The translations under genes and the position numbers were made by a program. Below the pieces are notes generated by a model. It made no database searches. It worked only from the letters and a program-made list of their open reading frames with translations, and was not told the DNA's origin. Below are positions 24,073-34,436 of a stretch of 34,822 nt of DNA, piece by piece. Source of the stretch: an uncultured Clostridia bacterium (lineage in GTDB: Bacteria; Bacillota; Clostridia; TANB77; CAG-508); NCBI GenBank assembly GCA_947630065.1, contig CANRGE010000020.1, forward strand, positions 1 to 34,822, in the 5' to 3' direction. The number at the start of each line of letters is the position of its first letter. Position 1 is the stretch's first letter.

Positions 24073-24702
24073 ATGAAAGCAATAATAGGAAAGAAAATTG
24101 GAATGACACAAATATTTGATGAACAAGGTTCAGTTATTCCAGTAACAGCAATCCAAGCAGGACCTTGTGTAGTAGCACAAGTAAAAACAGTTGAAACTGA
24201 TGGATATAATGCAGTTCAATTAGGATTTGGAGAAATAAAAGATAAACATATAAACAAACCAGCAAAAGGACATTTTGCAAAAGCAAATATTCCAAACAAA
24301 AAACATTTAAGAGAATTTAGAACATCTCAAATAGATGTTAATGTTGGAGATGAATTAAATGCAGATGTTTTTGCAGCTGGAGAAAAAATAGATGTTCAAG
24401 GAACAACAAAAGGAAAAGGATTCCAAGGTGTTATAAAACGTCATGGACAACATAGAGGACCAATGGGACATGGTTCTATGTATCATAGAAGACCAGGTTC
24501 AATGGGACCAACTTCTACACCAGGTAGAGTTTTCAAAGGTAAAAAACTACCAGGACATATGGGAGTACAAACTGTAACAATACAAAACTTAGAAGTAGTA
24601 AAAGTTGATACAGATAAAAATGTAATATTAGTAAAAGGTAGCGTACCAGGAGTTAAAGGTGCAATACTAAAATTAAGACAAACTGTAAAAACAGTTGAAT
24701 AA
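24073..24702 (+). CDS. rplC: 50S ribosomal protein L3
   Basis: L3 binds 23S rRNA and helps nucleate 50S assembly. The 209-aa protein has the usual [17 protein letters not shown] start and the loop [20 protein letters not shown] that reaches toward the peptidyl transferase centre. It lies 60 nt after rpsJ; the spacer holds a small hairpin (GCTGAC-AAT-GTCAGC, 24034-24048). The ribosome-binding site is AGGAGG. Confidence 0.98.
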   Translation: MKAIIGKKIGMTQIFDEQGSVIPVTAIQAGPCVVAQVKTVETDGYNAVQLGFGEIKDKHINKPAKGHFAKANIPNKKHLREFRTSQIDVNVGDELNADVFAAGEKIDVQGTTKGKGFQGVIKRHGQHRGPMGHGSMYHRRPGSMGPTSTPGRVFKGKKLPGHMGVQTVTIQNLEVVKVDTDKNVILVKGSVPGVKGAILKLRQTVKTVE

Positions 24703-24723
24703 TAAGGAAGGAGGACGAAGAAG

Positions 24724-25347
24724 ATGCCTAAAATAGATGTATATAACCTAGAAGGTAAAAAAGTTAGCGATGTAGAATTAAAAGAAGATATTTTTGGAAT
24801 TGAACCAAATAAAGAAATAGTACATAGTGTACTTGTTAACTACTTAGCTAATCAAAGACAAGGTACACAAAGTACAAAAACAAGAAGTGAAGTATCTGGT
24901 GGTGGTAAAAAACCTTGGAGACAAAAAGGAACAGGTAGAGCAAGACAAGGAAGTATTCGTACACCACATTGGGTAGGTGGAGGAATTGCATTAGGTCCAA
25001 AACCACGTAGCTATAGCTATAAAGTTAATAAGAAAGAAAAAAGATTAGCTATAAAATCAATACTAAGTTCTAAAGTATTAGAAAATGAATTAGTAGTTGT
25101 AGATGCTATCGATTTCAAAGAAATAAAAACAAAACAAATGCAAAATGCATTAACAAATTTAAAAGTAACTGGAAAAACTTTAGTGTTATTACCAGAAAAA
25201 AATGAGAATGTACAAAAATCAGCAAGAAATATAGAAGGAGTTAAAACAACATTAGTAAATACAATAAATGTATATGATTTATTAAAATATACTAATTTAG
25301 TTGTAACTTTAGATGCTGTTAAAAAAATAGAGGAGGTGTACGCATAA
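24724..25347 (+). CDS. rplD: 50S ribosomal protein L4
   Basis: L4 lines the peptide exit tunnel; in some bacteria it represses its own operon through the S10 leader. The 207-aa protein has the extended tunnel loop with [18 protein letters not shown] at about 60-77 and a typical C-terminal globular part ([18 protein letters not shown]). It starts 21 nt after rplC behind GGAGGACG and shares one base with rplW (TAATG), so translation of the two is coupled. Confidence 0.98.
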   Translation: MPKIDVYNLEGKKVSDVELKEDIFGIEPNKEIVHSVLVNYLANQRQGTQSTKTRSEVSGGGKKPWRQKGTGRARQGSIRTPHWVGGGIALGPKPRSYSYKVNKKEKRLAIKSILSSKVLENELVVVDAIDFKEIKTKQMQNALTNLKVTGKTLVLLPEKNENVQKSARNIEGVKTTLVNTINVYDLLKYTNLVVTLDAVKKIEEVYA

Positions 25348-25694
25348 TGAGACCAGAAGAAATTATTATAAAACCAATAGTTACAGAAAAAAGTAATGAT
25401 GGTTTACAAGCTGGAAAGTATACTTTCAAAGTAAATAAAAAAGCAACAAAAGTTGAAATAGCAAAAGCTGTTGAAAAACTTTTTGAAGTAAAAGTATTAA
25501 AAGTAAATACTGTTACTGTAAAAGGAAAAGAAAAAAGAGTTGGGGTACATGTAGGAAAGACATCTGATTGGAAAAAAGCTATAGTTACTATAGACACAGA
25601 TCCACAAGAAAACAAATACATGTCAAAAGGCGGAAAAGAAGTTAAAGTTTCTAAAAAATATAAAGATGCAATAGATGAATTTATGGGAGCTTAA
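25347..25694 (+). CDS. rplW: 50S ribosomal protein L23
   Basis: L23 sits at the tunnel exit and is the docking point for trigger factor and SRP. The 115-aa protein has [13 protein letters not shown] at its start and [19 protein letters not shown], then [17 protein letters not shown]. It is about 15-20 residues longer than common L23, with a Lys-rich tail ending DEFMGA. Its start overlaps the rplD stop. Confidence 0.97.
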   Translation: MRPEEIIIKPIVTEKSNDGLQAGKYTFKVNKKATKVEIAKAVEKLFEVKVLKVNTVTVKGKEKRVGVHVGKTSDWKKAIVTIDTDPQENKYMSKGGKEVKVSKKYKDAIDEFMGA

Positions 25695-25695
25695 T

Positions 25696-25829
25696 AAAAA
25701 CTTACGCTAAAGTAAAAAAATATCTGGAAAATACCAGGAAAATAAAGAATATCTGCTAATACGGAGCAGGAAAAATACCGTAAATATAGAGACATAGAAT
25801 TTAACAAATTCGAGAAAGGAAAGATAGAA
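25696..25829 (+). other. Intercistronic RNA with alternative hairpins between rplW and rplB
   Basis: This 134-nt spacer, longer than others in the operon, can form CTGG-AAAATA-CCAG and then either CTGCT-AATACGG-AGCAG or TACGG-(12 nt)-CCGTA. The last two share bases, so they cannot form together. No coding frame is seen. A regulatory or processing role is inference. Confidence 0.35.
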
Positions 25830-26657
25830 ATGGGAATGAAACACTTCAAACCATATACAGCATCAAGAAGAAATATGACAGTTTCTACATTTGAAGAAAT
25901 AACTAAAAAAACACCTGAAAAATCTTTACTTGCAAAAAAGAAAGAAAAAGCAGGAAGAAACTCATATGGTAGAATAACTGTTAGACATCAAGGTGGAGGA
26001 AATAGACAAAAATATAGAATAATAGATTTTAAACGTAAAAAAGATGATATGCCAGCAACTGTTATAGGAATTGAATATGATCCAAACAGAAGTGCAAATA
26101 TAGCTTTAATTCAATATGAAGATGGAGAAAAAGCATATATATTAGCACCAATAGGATTAAAAGATGGGGATAAAGTTGTATCTGGAGAAAAAGCAGATAT
26201 AAAACCAGGAAATAACATGCCAATATCAAATATACCAGTAGGTACATTAATTCATAATATAGAACTAAATCCAGGTCAAGGTGGAAAATTAGTAAGAGCT
26301 GCAGGTCAAAGTGCACAACTTATGGCTAAAGAAGATAAATATGCTCATATAAGATTACCATCAGGAGAAATGAGATTAGTAATGACAAAATGTAGAGCTA
26401 CAATAGGAACAATAGGAAACACAGACCATGAAAACGTAAAATTGGGAAAAGCAGGAAGAAAAAGAAACATGGGTATAAGACCAACTGTTAGAGGTTCTGT
26501 TATGAACCCAGTAGATCACCCTCATGGTGGTGGTGAAGGTAGAGCACCAGTTGGACGTCCAGGACCACTTACTCCTTGGGGTAAACCAGCACTTGGATAT
26601 AAAACAAGAAAGAAAAATAAAATATCTAACAAATTTATTGTTAAGAGAAGAAAATAA
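25830..26657 (+). CDS. rplB: 50S ribosomal protein L2
   Basis: L2 is needed for subunit joining and supports peptidyl transfer. The 275-aa protein is full length, with [24 protein letters not shown]-like [19 protein letters not shown], and the highly conserved [19 protein letters not shown] segment with the catalytic-centre histidine. Start ATG 25830 follows GAAAGGA. rpsS follows after 60 nt. Confidence 0.99.
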   Translation: MGMKHFKPYTASRRNMTVSTFEEITKKTPEKSLLAKKKEKAGRNSYGRITVRHQGGGNRQKYRIIDFKRKKDDMPATVIGIEYDPNRSANIALIQYEDGEKAYILAPIGLKDGDKVVSGEKADIKPGNNMPISNIPVGTLIHNIELNPGQGGKLVRAAGQSAQLMAKEDKYAHIRLPSGEMRLVMTKCRATIGTIGNTDHENVKLGKAGRKRNMGIRPTVRGSVMNPVDHPHGGGEGRAPVGRPGPLTPWGKPALGYKTRKKNKISNKFIVKRRK

Positions 26658-26717
26658 TAAAAAATATGTAGCGTAACTAATATAAACAATCTTTTAAGAA
26701 AAGGAGGAAAATAAAAA

Positions 26718-27002
26718 ATGTCAAGATCATCAAAAAAAGTTCCTTATGTTGCTCCAGAATTATTAAAGAGAATAGAAGCTATGAATGCAGAAGGAAAAAA
26801 AGAAGTCTTAAAGACATGGTCAAGAGCATCTACAATATATCCACAAATGGTTGGACATACAATAGGTGTTCATGATGGAAGAAAACATGTTCCTATTTAT
26901 ATAACAGAAGAAATGATAGGACATAAATTAGGTGAATTTGCTCCTACAAGAACATTTAAAGGTCATTCAGGAGAAAAAACAACAACAGTAAAACAACAAT
27001 AA
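26718..27002 (+). CDS. rpsS: 30S ribosomal protein S19
   Basis: S19 binds 16S rRNA in the 30S head, with S13. The 94-aa protein has [19 protein letters not shown] at the start, [20 protein letters not shown], and the signature [16 protein letters not shown]. The start follows AAAGGAGG. Length is normal. Confidence 0.98.
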   Translation: MSRSSKKVPYVAPELLKRIEAMNAEGKKEVLKTWSRASTIYPQMVGHTIGVHDGRKHVPIYITEEMIGHKLGEFAPTRTFKGHSGEKTTTVKQQ

Positions 27003-27061
27003 AATTATAAAAAACAATAAGTAGTAAACTTATAGCATCCAAAAATAAGGAGGGAAAAATA

Positions 27062-27418
27062 GTGGAAGAAATGCAAGAAGTAAAAACTGCACAAGCTACA
27101 CTTAAATATGCTAGAATTTCAGCAAGAAAAGTAAAAATAGTTGCAGATTTAATAAGAGGAAAAGATGTTAATGAAGCATTAGCAATAGTAAAATTCACAC
27201 CTAAAGCATCATCTGATATAATAGAAAAATTATTAAAATCAGCTATAGCAAATGCTGAAAATAATCACAATATGGACAGTAAAAATTTATATGTTGCAGA
27301 AATATATGCAAATCAAGGTCCAACATTAAAGAGAATTAGACCAGCAGCTAAAGGTTCTGCTGTAAGAATTAGAAAAAGAACAAGTCATATAACAATAGTA
27401 TTAAAAGAGAAAGAATAA
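27062..27418 (+). CDS. rplV: 50S ribosomal protein L22
   Basis: L22 contacts all domains of 23S rRNA and its loop lines the exit tunnel. The 118-aa protein has [18 protein letters not shown], the hairpin loop region [20 protein letters not shown], and RTSHITIVL. It starts with GTG 27062, which is 7 nt after AAGGAGGG; the next ATG (27074) is worse placed. rpsC follows after 19 nt. Confidence 0.97.
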   Translation: MEEMQEVKTAQATLKYARISARKVKIVADLIRGKDVNEALAIVKFTPKASSDIIEKLLKSAIANAENNHNMDSKNLYVAEIYANQGPTLKRIRPAAKGSAVRIRKRTSHITIVLKEKE

Positions 27419-27437
27419 TAGAAAGGAGGATTTTAGT

Positions 27438-28100
27438 ATGGGACAAAAAATGCATCCACATGGATTAAGAATAGGCGTAATAGAAGATTGGAATTCAAAA
27501 TGGTATGCCGATTCTAAAAATTTTAGTAATTATTTAGTAGAAGACCATAAAATCCGTGAATATGTTAAGAAAAAATTATTTGTTAGCGGTATTTCTAAAA
27601 TAGAAATAGAAAGAACAGCTAAATTAGTTAAAGTTAATGTTTATACAGCAAAACCAGGACTAGTAATAGGAAAAGGTGGAGCAATAGCAGAAACATTAAA
27701 AGCAGATTTACAAAAAATGATACAAAAAGAAGTTAATTTAAATATAGTTGAGGTGAAAAATATAGATTTAGACGCTACTTTAGTAGCAGAAAATATTTGT
27801 GCTCAACTAGAAAAGAGAATTTCATTTAGACGTGCTATGAAACAAGCAATGCAAAAAACTATGAAAGCAGGTGCTTTAGGAATTAAAACATCTGTATCTG
27901 GAAGATTAGGCGGAGCAGACATGGCAAGAACAGAATTTTATAAAGAAGGAACAATACCACTTCAAACTTTAAGAGCAGATATAGACTATGGATTCTATGA
28001 AGCTAATACAACTTATGGAAAAATAGGTGTTAAAGTTTGGATATATAAAGGAGAAGTTCTTCCAACTAAAAAACAAGTAGTGGAAGGAGGAGACAAATAA
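27438..28100 (+). CDS. rpsC: 30S ribosomal protein S3
   Basis: S3 forms part of the mRNA entry site and its helicase activity. The 220-aa protein has the [20 protein letters not shown] start, a KH domain with [10 protein letters not shown] at about 73-82, and the C-terminal [18 protein letters not shown]. Its stop and the rplP start overlap by one base. The ribosome-binding site is AAAGGAGG. Confidence 0.98.
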   Translation: MGQKMHPHGLRIGVIEDWNSKWYADSKNFSNYLVEDHKIREYVKKKLFVSGISKIEIERTAKLVKVNVYTAKPGLVIGKGGAIAETLKADLQKMIQKEVNLNIVEVKNIDLDATLVAENICAQLEKRISFRRAMKQAMQKTMKAGALGIKTSVSGRLGGADMARTEFYKEGTIPLQTLRADIDYGFYEANTTYGKIGVKVWIYKGEVLPTKKQVVEGGDK

Positions 28101-28543
28101 TGCCATTAATACCAAAAAGAACAAAATATAGAAAAATGCAAAAAGGTAGAAATAGAGGTAAAGCAACAAGAGGAAATACAGTTACTGATGGAGAATATGG
28201 CTTACAAGCAGTAGAAGCAGCATGGATAACAACAAACCAAATAGAAGCAGCCCGTGTAGCTATGACACGTCATATAAAAAGAGGTGGTAAAGTTTGGATT
28301 AAAGTATTTCCAGACAAACCAGTAACAAAGAAACCAGCAGATACTCGTATGGGTAAAGGTAAAGGAGCTCCAGAATTTTGGGTAGCAGTAGTTAAACCAG
28401 GAAGAGTAATGTTTGAAATAGCTGACGTATCAGAAGAATTAGCAAGAGAAGCTTTAAGACTTGCTGCAAATAAACTACCAATAAAAACAAAATTTATAAA
28501 AAGAGAAACTGAAATAGGTGGTGATAATGATGAAGATAAATAA
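28100..28543 (+). CDS. rplP: 50S ribosomal protein L16
   Basis: L16 positions tRNA at the A site and helps 50S maturation. The 147-aa protein has the [20 protein letters not shown] start, then [19 protein letters not shown] and the conserved [19 protein letters not shown]. It overlaps rpsC by one base and rpmC by 14 bases, which points to coupled translation through the three genes. Confidence 0.98.
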   Translation: MPLIPKRTKYRKMQKGRNRGKATRGNTVTDGEYGLQAVEAAWITTNQIEAARVAMTRHIKRGGKVWIKVFPDKPVTKKPADTRMGKGKGAPEFWVAVVKPGRVMFEIADVSEELAREALRLAANKLPIKTKFIKRETEIGGDNDEDK

Positions 28544-28733
28544 AATAAAGGAAATGTCTTCACCAGAATTAGAAAAGGAACTAAGCGAATTAAAAACAGA
28601 ATTATTTAAACTAAGATTTAGCTTAGCAACAAATGGATTAGACAATCCATTAAAAATCAAAGAAGTTAGAAAAGACATTGCAAGAATAAAAACAATATTA
28701 AGACAAAGAGAATTAACAAGTAATAATAACTAA
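28530..28733 (+). CDS. rpmC: 50S ribosomal protein L29
   Basis: L29 sits near the tunnel exit next to L23. The 67-aa protein is two helices with [21 protein letters not shown] and [20 protein letters not shown], typical of the family. I chose ATG 28530, 8 nt after AGGTGG, giving [12 protein letters not shown] 28527 is one codon earlier and GTG 28518 is also in frame. It overlaps the end of rplP by 14 nt. Confidence 0.95.
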   Translation: MKINKIKEMSSPELEKELSELKTELFKLRFSLATNGLDNPLKIKEVRKDIARIKTILRQRELTSNNN

Positions 28734-28768
28734 TAAATTCTTCATATTTTTGAGAAAGGAGAAATCAA

Positions 28769-29032
28769 ATGGAAGAAAGAAATCTTCGTAAAGTTATGAT
28801 TGGTACAGTTGTATCTAATAAAATGGATAAAACAGTAGTTGTAGCAGTTAAGACTAATGTAAAACACTCAGTTTACGATAAAATAGTAAAAAGAACATAT
28901 AAATTAAAAGCACATGATGAAGAAAATAAATGCCAAATAGGTGACGAAGTAAAAGTAATGGAAACACGTCCATTATCAAAAGATAAAAGATGGAGAGTTG
29001 TAGAAATTACAAAAAAAGCAATAATTAAATAG
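28769..29032 (+). CDS. rpsQ: 30S ribosomal protein S17
   Basis: S17 binds the 5' domain of 16S rRNA early in assembly. The 87-aa OB-fold protein has [33 protein letters not shown] and the [16 protein letters not shown] signature. Start ATG 28769 follows AAAGGAGA. Normal length. Confidence 0.98.
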   Translation: MEERNLRKVMIGTVVSNKMDKTVVVAVKTNVKHSVYDKIVKRTYKLKAHDEENKCQIGDEVKVMETRPLSKDKRWRVVEITKKAIIK

Positions 29033-29073
29033 AAAAAGATAAACCTTAATCTATTTTAAAGGAGGGAAAAAAG

Positions 29074-29442
29074 TTGGTACAACAACAAACAATATTAAAA
29101 GTTGCAGATAACACTGGTGCAAAAGAAATAATGTGCATTAGATGTTTAGGTGGTTCATATAGAAAATATGCTGGTATTGGTGATGTTATAATAGCATCTG
29201 TTAAAAGTGCTACACCAGGTGGCGTTGTAAAAAAAGGAGAAGTAGTAAAAGCAGTTGTAGTAAGAACTAAAAAAGGTGCAAGACGTGCCGACGGTTCATA
29301 TGTAAAATTTGATGAAAATGCTGCAGTAATAATTCGTGATGATGGTAATCCAAGAGGAACACGTATATTTGGACCAGTAGCAAGAGAATTAAGAGAAAAA
29401 GAATATATGAAAATATTATCATTAGCTCCAGAAGTTCTATAA
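29074..29442 (+). CDS. rplN: 50S ribosomal protein L14
   Basis: L14 contacts the 30S subunit and is a site for subunit-joining factors. The 122-aa product has [20 protein letters not shown], the basic [20 protein letters not shown], and [25 protein letters not shown]. It starts with TTG 29074, placed 8 nt after AAGGAGGG, and the residue after the start (VQQQT) fits the family; no ATG or GTG is suitable. Confidence 0.97.
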   Translation: MVQQQTILKVADNTGAKEIMCIRCLGGSYRKYAGIGDVIIASVKSATPGGVVKKGEVVKAVVVRTKKGARRADGSYVKFDENAAVIIRDDGNPRGTRIFGPVARELREKEYMKILSLAPEVL

Positions 29443-29502
29443 AATTATAAAAATAGTAATGGAGGAAGCAAAATTACCGAAAAGAAGAGGTGAAAATAAA
29501 AT

Positions 29503-29811
29503 ATGAAACTTAAAAAAGGTGATACTGTTCAAGTTTTATCTGGAAATGATAAAGGAAAAACAGGAGAAATATTAGAAGTTATACCTAAAAGTGATAAAGT
29601 AGTAGTAAAAGGTGTAAATGTAAGAAAAAAACATGTTAAACCTAGAAAACAAGGTGAAGAAGGTGGAATTATACCAGTTGAATGTGCAATAAATAGCGCG
29701 AAAGTAAACGTGGTATGCCCAAAATGTAATAAACCAGTTAGAATAGGTTATAAAATAGAAAAAGACGAAAAGATTCGTGTATGTAAAAACTGTGGAACAA
29801 AAATAAAATAA
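29503..29811 (+). CDS. rplX: 50S ribosomal protein L24 with zinc ribbon
   Basis: L24 starts 50S assembly. The 102-aa protein has an N-terminal KOW domain (KKGDTVQVLSGNDKGKTGEI) and a C-terminal zinc ribbon, C72-x2-C75 and C94-x2-C97 (VCPKCNKPVRIGY, RVCKNCGTK). All four cysteines are intact, so this is the zinc-dependent form. Start ATG 29503 follows AGAGGTG. Confidence 0.97.
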   Translation: MKLKKGDTVQVLSGNDKGKTGEILEVIPKSDKVVVKGVNVRKKHVKPRKQGEEGGIIPVECAINSAKVNVVCPKCNKPVRIGYKIEKDEKIRVCKNCGTKIK

Positions 29812-29830
29812 GAAAGGAGGAGTTTAATAC

Positions 29831-30370
29831 ATGGAAACATTAAGAGAACAATATGAAAAAGAAGTAGTACCAGCATTAATGAAAAAGTTTAATTATAAAT
29901 CAGTTATGCAAGTTCCAAAACTTGAAAAAATTGTTATCAATATAGGATTAGGAGATGTAAAAGATAATCCAAAATCATTAGATAATGCAATAAACGATTT
30001 AAGCATTATAACAGGTCAAAAGCCAATAGTAACAAAAGCAAGAAAATCTATAGCTGCTTTTAAATTAAGAGAAGGAGCAAATGTAGGATGCAAAGTTACT
30101 TTAAGAAGTGGAAAAATGTATGATTTCGCATACAAATTATTCAATGTGGCTCTTCCTAGAGTAAGAGATTTTAGAGGAGTTTCAACAGATTCTTTTGATG
30201 GAAGAGGAAACTACTCAATGGGTGTAAAAGAACAATTAATATTCCCTGAAATCGAATACGATAAAGTAGATAAATTAAGAGGAATGGATATTATAATAGT
30301 AACTACTGCAAAAACAGATGAAGAAGCAAGAGAACTATTACAATTATTAGGAATGCCTTTTAGAAATTAG
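29831..30370 (+). CDS. rplE: 50S ribosomal protein L5
   Basis: L5 holds 5S rRNA in the central protuberance and contacts P-site tRNA. The 179-aa protein has [44 protein letters not shown] and [18 protein letters not shown]. It lies 19 nt after rplX behind GAAAGGAGG. Confidence 0.99.
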   Translation: METLREQYEKEVVPALMKKFNYKSVMQVPKLEKIVINIGLGDVKDNPKSLDNAINDLSIITGQKPIVTKARKSIAAFKLREGANVGCKVTLRSGKMYDFAYKLFNVALPRVRDFRGVSTDSFDGRGNYSMGVKEQLIFPEIEYDKVDKLRGMDIIIVTTAKTDEEARELLQLLGMPFRN

Positions 30371-30394
30371 TATGTATGAAGGAAGGAGAAAATT

Positions 30395-30580
30395 ATGGCT
30401 AAAAAGTCAATGATTATAAAACAACAAAAACCACAAAAATACAAAACTAGAGAATATAATAGATGCAAAATATGTGGTAGACCACATGCCTATATTAGAA
30501 AATATGGAATTTGCCGTGTATGCTTTAGAAAAATGGCACACGAAGGCGAAATTCCAGGTATAAAAAAAGCAAGTTGGTAA
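30395..30580 (+). CDS. rpsN: 30S ribosomal protein S14, zinc type
   Basis: S14 type Z is the short, zinc-binding form common in Firmicutes. The 61-aa protein has C24-x2-C27 and C40-x2-C43 ([18 protein letters not shown]) and the conserved [11 protein letters not shown] end. The presence of a complete zinc site here and in L24 implies no zinc-sparing version at this locus. Confidence 0.98.
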   Translation: MAKKSMIIKQQKPQKYKTREYNRCKICGRPHAYIRKYGICRVCFRKMAHEGEIPGIKKASW

Positions 30581-30613
30581 TTAGAAAATAAATAAAAAAG
30601 GAGGGTAAAAAAA

Positions 30614-31012
30614 GTGAACATTACAGACCCAATAGCAGATATGTTAACAAGAATAAGAAATGCTAATACTTCAAAACATAAAACAGTTGATATACCATCA
30701 TCAAACATAAAAAAAGCTATAGCAGAAATATTATTTAAAGAAGGATATATCAAATCATATGAAGAAATAGCAGATGAAAATCAAGGAATAATAAGAATAA
30801 ATATAAAATATGACGAAAATGGTAATAGAGTAATTGCTGGATTAAAAAGAATAAGCAAACCAGGATTAAGAGTATATGCAGCAAAAGATGAATTACCAAG
30901 AGTATTAAATGGATTAGGAATTGCTTTAATATCTACATCAAAAGGAATAATGACAGATAAAGAAGCAAGAGCACAAGGTATAGGTGGAGAAGTTTTAGCT
31001 TATATCTGGTAA
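30614..31012 (+). CDS. rpsH: 30S ribosomal protein S8
   Basis: S8 binds the central domain of 16S rRNA and in other bacteria represses the spc operon through the rplE mRNA. The 132-aa protein has [14 protein letters not shown] at the start and the signature [23 protein letters not shown]. It starts with GTG 30614, 8 nt after GGAGGG. Confidence 0.98.
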   Translation: MNITDPIADMLTRIRNANTSKHKTVDIPSSNIKKAIAEILFKEGYIKSYEEIADENQGIIRINIKYDENGNRVIAGLKRISKPGLRVYAAKDELPRVLNGLGIALISTSKGIMTDKEARAQGIGGEVLAYIW

Positions 31013-31043
31013 TAAATAACAGTAATAGAGAGGTGAAAATAAA

Positions 31044-31583
31044 ATGTCAAGAATAGGAAATAGCCCAATTACAGTTCCACAAGATGTAGAAGTTAAAATA
31101 GACGGAACAAAAATAACTGTAAAAGGACCAAAAGGAACATTAGAAAGAGAGATACATAAAAACATGGCAGTATCAATCGACAATAATGTTATAACTATAA
31201 AAAGACCTGATGATGAGCCAGAAAATAAAAGTTTACATGGATTAACAAGAACATTAATCAACAACATGATAAAAGGTGTTAAAGAAGAATTCACAAGAGA
31301 ATTACAAATAAATGGTGTTGGTTACAGAGCTCAAAAACAAGGAAATAAAATAGTTTTAAGTTTAGGTTACTCACATCCAGTAGAAATGGTAGAACCACAA
31401 GGAATAACTTTTGAAGTTCCAAATCCAACAACTATAATAGTAAAAGGTATAGACAAAGAATTAGTTGGTCAAACAGCAGCAGTTGTTAGAACAAAAAGAC
31501 CACCTGAAGTTTATAGAGGAAAAGGTATTAAATATGCTGAAGAAGTTATTAGACGTAAAGAAGGAAAAGCTGGTAAAAAATAA
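31044..31583 (+). CDS. rplF: 50S ribosomal protein L6
   Basis: L6 lies near the factor-binding centre. The 179-aa protein has SRIGNSPITVPQDVEVKIDG, GVTEEFTRELQINGVGYRAQ-like core, GYSHPVEM, and the C-terminal RPPEVYRGKGIKYAEEVIRRKEGK. Start ATG 31044 follows AGAGGTG. The spacer to rplR has a hairpin (TACTAATG-CTGTTA-CATTAGTA, 31601-31622). Confidence 0.98.
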   Translation: MSRIGNSPITVPQDVEVKIDGTKITVKGPKGTLEREIHKNMAVSIDNNVITIKRPDDEPENKSLHGLTRTLINNMIKGVKEEFTRELQINGVGYRAQKQGNKIVLSLGYSHPVEMVEPQGITFEVPNPTTIIVKGIDKELVGQTAAVVRTKRPPEVYRGKGIKYAEEVIRRKEGKAGKK

Positions 31584-31635
31584 AATATAAAAATCTAAAT
31601 TACTAATGCTGTTACATTAGTAGAAAGGAGAAAAA

Positions 31636-31995
31636 ATGGTTAGCAAAGTAAATCGTAAAGCTGAAAGAACAAGAAGACATATTCGTGTACGTAGAAAAAT
31701 AAGCGGAACAGCAGAATGCCCAAGATTATGTGTATTCAGAAGTAACGCAAATTTATATGTACAAATTATAGATGATGTTACTGCAAAAACATTAGTTAGT
31801 GCATCTACATTAGACAAAGAAGTAAAAACAAAACATGCTAATAAAGAAGCAGCAAAAGAAGTTGGTGCATTAGTAGCTAAAAGAGCAATAGAAAAAAATA
31901 TCAAAGAAGTAGTATTTGATAGAGGTGGATATATATATCACGGAGTTGTAAAAGAATTAGCAGAAGCTGCACGTAATGCAGGTTTAGAATTTTAA
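31636..31995 (+). CDS. rplR: 50S ribosomal protein L18
   Basis: L18 binds 5S rRNA with L5. The 119-aa protein has [34 protein letters not shown], and the end [20 protein letters not shown]. Start ATG 31636 follows AAAGGAG. Normal length. Confidence 0.98.
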   Translation: MVSKVNRKAERTRRHIRVRRKISGTAECPRLCVFRSNANLYVQIIDDVTAKTLVSASTLDKEVKTKHANKEAAKEVGALVAKRAIEKNIKEVVFDRGGYIYHGVVKELAEAARNAGLEF

Positions 31996-32033
31996 TTAAT
32001 CCATAAAAAATAAGAAGGAGGGTAAAAACCTAA

Positions 32034-32522
32034 ATGGAAGAAAACGCAGTTGAATTAAAAGAAAAAGTTGTAACTATTAACAGAGTTGCTAAAGTTGTTA
32101 AAGGTGGTAGAACTTTTAGATTTAGTGCTTTAGTAGTTGTAGGAGATGGCAACGGACATGTAGGTATTGGAAATGGAAAAGCAGCAGAAGTTCCAGATGC
32201 AATAAAAAAAGCAATAGAAGATGCTAAAAAGAACCTAATTACAGTTCCAGTAGTAGGTACAACTATTCCTCATGAATATGTAGGAAAATTTGGTAGTGCA
32301 AATGTTATGTTAAAACCAGCAGCAGAAGGTACTGGAGTTATAGCAGGAGGAAGCGTAAGACCAGTATTAGAGCTTGCAGGATATAAAGATATAAGAACAA
32401 AAGTTATAGGAACAGATAATCCTAGAAATGTTGTTTATGCTACTTTAAATGGTTTATCTAACATGAGAACTATTGAAGAAATTGCTAAAAAAAGAGGAAA
32501 AAAAGTAGAAGAAATATTGTAA
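32034..32522 (+). CDS. rpsE: 30S ribosomal protein S5
   Basis: S5 contributes to decoding accuracy and the mRNA entry helicase. The 162-aa protein has [20 protein letters not shown], the [20 protein letters not shown] signature, and the C-terminal VKNPRNVV-like [17 protein letters not shown]. It follows GAAGGAGGG. The gene normally next, rpmD (L30), is missing. Confidence 0.98.
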   Translation: MEENAVELKEKVVTINRVAKVVKGGRTFRFSALVVVGDGNGHVGIGNGKAAEVPDAIKKAIEDAKKNLITVPVVGTTIPHEYVGKFGSANVMLKPAAEGTGVIAGGSVRPVLELAGYKDIRTKVIGTDNPRNVVYATLNGLSNMRTIEEIAKKRGKKVEEIL

Positions 32523-32660
32523 GAATACAAATTAAGCGTAACTTAGGGCAATATTGTTTTAGCCCCTAAAAATATTTATGAATTAAATAAAATATTATTT
32601 ACAAAATAATATTTTAAAGATATAATTCGATTATACAATTAAATAAGGAGGTGCTAAGGT
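32523..32660 (+). other. Spacer where rpmD (L30) would be, with hairpins
   Basis: The 138 nt between rpsE and rplO has no reading frame for the 60-aa L30. It contains CTTAGGGC pairing with GCCCCTAA (one bulge, about 32544-32570) and AAAATATTAT pairing with ATAATATTTT (about 32588-32616). The second hairpin is followed by AAAGATATAATTCGAT, so an internal promoter or processing site is possible but not supported further. Confidence 0.5.
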
Positions 32661-33095
32661 ATGAAATTAGACGAACTAAGTCCAGCAGTAGAAAAGCAAA
32701 CTAGAAGAAGAGTTGGTCGTGGAGTAGGTTCAGGACTTGGAAAAACTTCTGGAAAAGGACATAAAGGACAAAAAGCTAGATCTGGTGGAGGAGTAAGAAG
32801 AGGTTTCGAAGGTGGTCAAACACCATTATATAGAAGATTACCAAAAAGAGGATTTACAAATATACATGCAAAAAATTATATAGAAGTAACTTTAACAATG
32901 CTTAATAAATCTAAAGCAACTGAAGTAAGTGCAGAAACTCTATTAGAAGAAGGAATAATATCTAAAGTAAATGATGGAATAGTAGTACTTGCAACAGGAG
33001 AATTAGAGAAAAAATTAACTGTTAAAGCAAAAAGATTTACAAAAGCAGCAAAAGAAAAAATTGAAGCTGTAGGTGGAAAGATAGAGGTGATTTAA
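32661..33095 (+). CDS. rplO: 50S ribosomal protein L15
   Basis: L15 is an assembly protein that threads through 23S rRNA. The 144-aa protein has [20 protein letters not shown], the glycine-rich [40 protein letters not shown] and a globular C-terminal half. Start ATG 32661 follows AAGGAGGTG. Its stop codon abuts the secY start. Confidence 0.98.
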   Translation: MKLDELSPAVEKQTRRRVGRGVGSGLGKTSGKGHKGQKARSGGGVRRGFEGGQTPLYRRLPKRGFTNIHAKNYIEVTLTMLNKSKATEVSAETLLEEGIISKVNDGIVVLATGELEKKLTVKAKRFTKAAKEKIEAVGGKIEVI

Positions 33096-34415
33096 TTGTT
33101 TAAAACAATCAAAAATGCCATAAAAACACCAGAGGTAAGAAAAAGATTACTTTATACATTGGTATTAATTATAATATTTAGATTAGGATGTTTTATAACA
33201 GTTCCAGGAGTTGATGCATTTGCATTAAGTGAAGCAATGCAATCAAGTAATGGATTTGCAGGATTAATAAATATAATTTCCGGAGGGGCATTCTCAAGAT
33301 TCTCAATTTTTGCAATGACAATAAGCCCATATATTACAGCATCAATTGTTATTCAATTGTTAGCAATGGTAATACCTTCTTTAGAAAGATTAGCAAAAGA
33401 AGGTGGAGAAGAAGGAAAAAGAAAAATGAATAAATATACAAAAATGCTTACAATAGTATTAGCACTTATAACAGCATTAGGTTTATATTTTTCATATAAA
33501 AATTCAGGAATATTTATAAATCCAGGATTTTTAACAGCATTTTTAGTAATATTAGGATTAGTTGCTGGAACTACATTACTTATGTGGTTAGGAGAGCAAA
33601 TAACAAATAAAGGTATAGGAAATGGAATTTCTATTATAATATTCATAGGTATAGTATCTGGAATACCTAGTGTTGTAACAACATTATGGAATTTAATATT
33701 CCAAACAGGTTCATTTAGTACAACAGGCCTATTATTATCATTAGGAATAATAATAGGAGCTATAATATTAGTAGCTGGAGTAGTATTTGTACAAGAAGCA
33801 GAAAGAAGAGTACCAGTACAATATGCTAAAAAAGTAGTAGGAAGAAAAATGATGGGTGGACAAAACACACATATACCATTAAAACTTGCTATGGCAGGTG
33901 TAATGCCAGTAATATTTGCGTCATCATTTATGACATTTCCAGCAATGATTTTACAAATATTTATAAAAGATATAAATACAGCAACAGGATTCTGGGCAGG
34001 AGTATATAAATTCTCTATAGCTACATCAACATCAAATGTACCTATAGGATACACTATAGCAAATGCCATTGTATATTTATTATTAATAGTTGGATTTACA
34101 TTTTTCTATACATACGCAACATTTAATCCAGCAGAAGTATCTAATAACATTAAGAAAAATGGTGGATTTATACCAGGAATAAGAGCAGGAAAACCAACAA
34201 CAGAATATCTATCAAGTGTAATTTCAAAAATAACTTGGTTTGGAGGATTTTTCTTAGCATTAATAGCAATACTTCCAATGTTAATGAGATTTACAGGATT
34301 AGATGTTACTTTTGGAGGAACATCAATACTAATAGTAGTAGGTGTTGCATTAGAGACTGTACAACAATTAGAATCTCAATTAGTAATGAGACATTACAAA
34401 GGATTCTTAGAATAA
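33096..34415 (+). CDS. secY: Protein translocase subunit SecY
   Basis: SecY forms the protein-conducting channel of the Sec translocon. The 439-aa protein has ten membrane helices and typical segments: a basic N-terminal helix, GGAFSRFSIFAMTISPYITASI (plug and helix 2 area), the cytosolic loop RRVPVQYAKKVVG before GGQNTHIPLKLAMAGVMPVIFA, and the end ESQLVMRHYKGFLE. It starts with TTG 33096, 5 nt after GAGGTGA. It is the last gene of the operon here; adk, map and infA, which often follow, are absent. Confidence 0.98.
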   Translation: MFKTIKNAIKTPEVRKRLLYTLVLIIIFRLGCFITVPGVDAFALSEAMQSSNGFAGLINIISGGAFSRFSIFAMTISPYITASIVIQLLAMVIPSLERLAKEGGEEGKRKMNKYTKMLTIVLALITALGLYFSYKNSGIFINPGFLTAFLVILGLVAGTTLLMWLGEQITNKGIGNGISIIIFIGIVSGIPSVVTTLWNLIFQTGSFSTTGLLLSLGIIIGAIILVAGVVFVQEAERRVPVQYAKKVVGRKMMGGQNTHIPLKLAMAGVMPVIFASSFMTFPAMILQIFIKDINTATGFWAGVYKFSIATSTSNVPIGYTIANAIVYLLLIVGFTFFYTYATFNPAEVSNNIKKNGGFIPGIRAGKPTTEYLSSVISKITWFGGFFLALIAILPMLMRFTGLDVTFGGTSILIVVGVALETVQQLESQLVMRHYKGFLE

Positions 34416-34436
34416 AAAATAATACAATTTGTAGTG

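Noticed and set aside
33353-34069. Long open frame opposite secY (238 codons)
   Set aside because: It is the antisense of a highly conserved gene, with no ribosome-binding site or recognisable protein features; it reflects secY codon bias.
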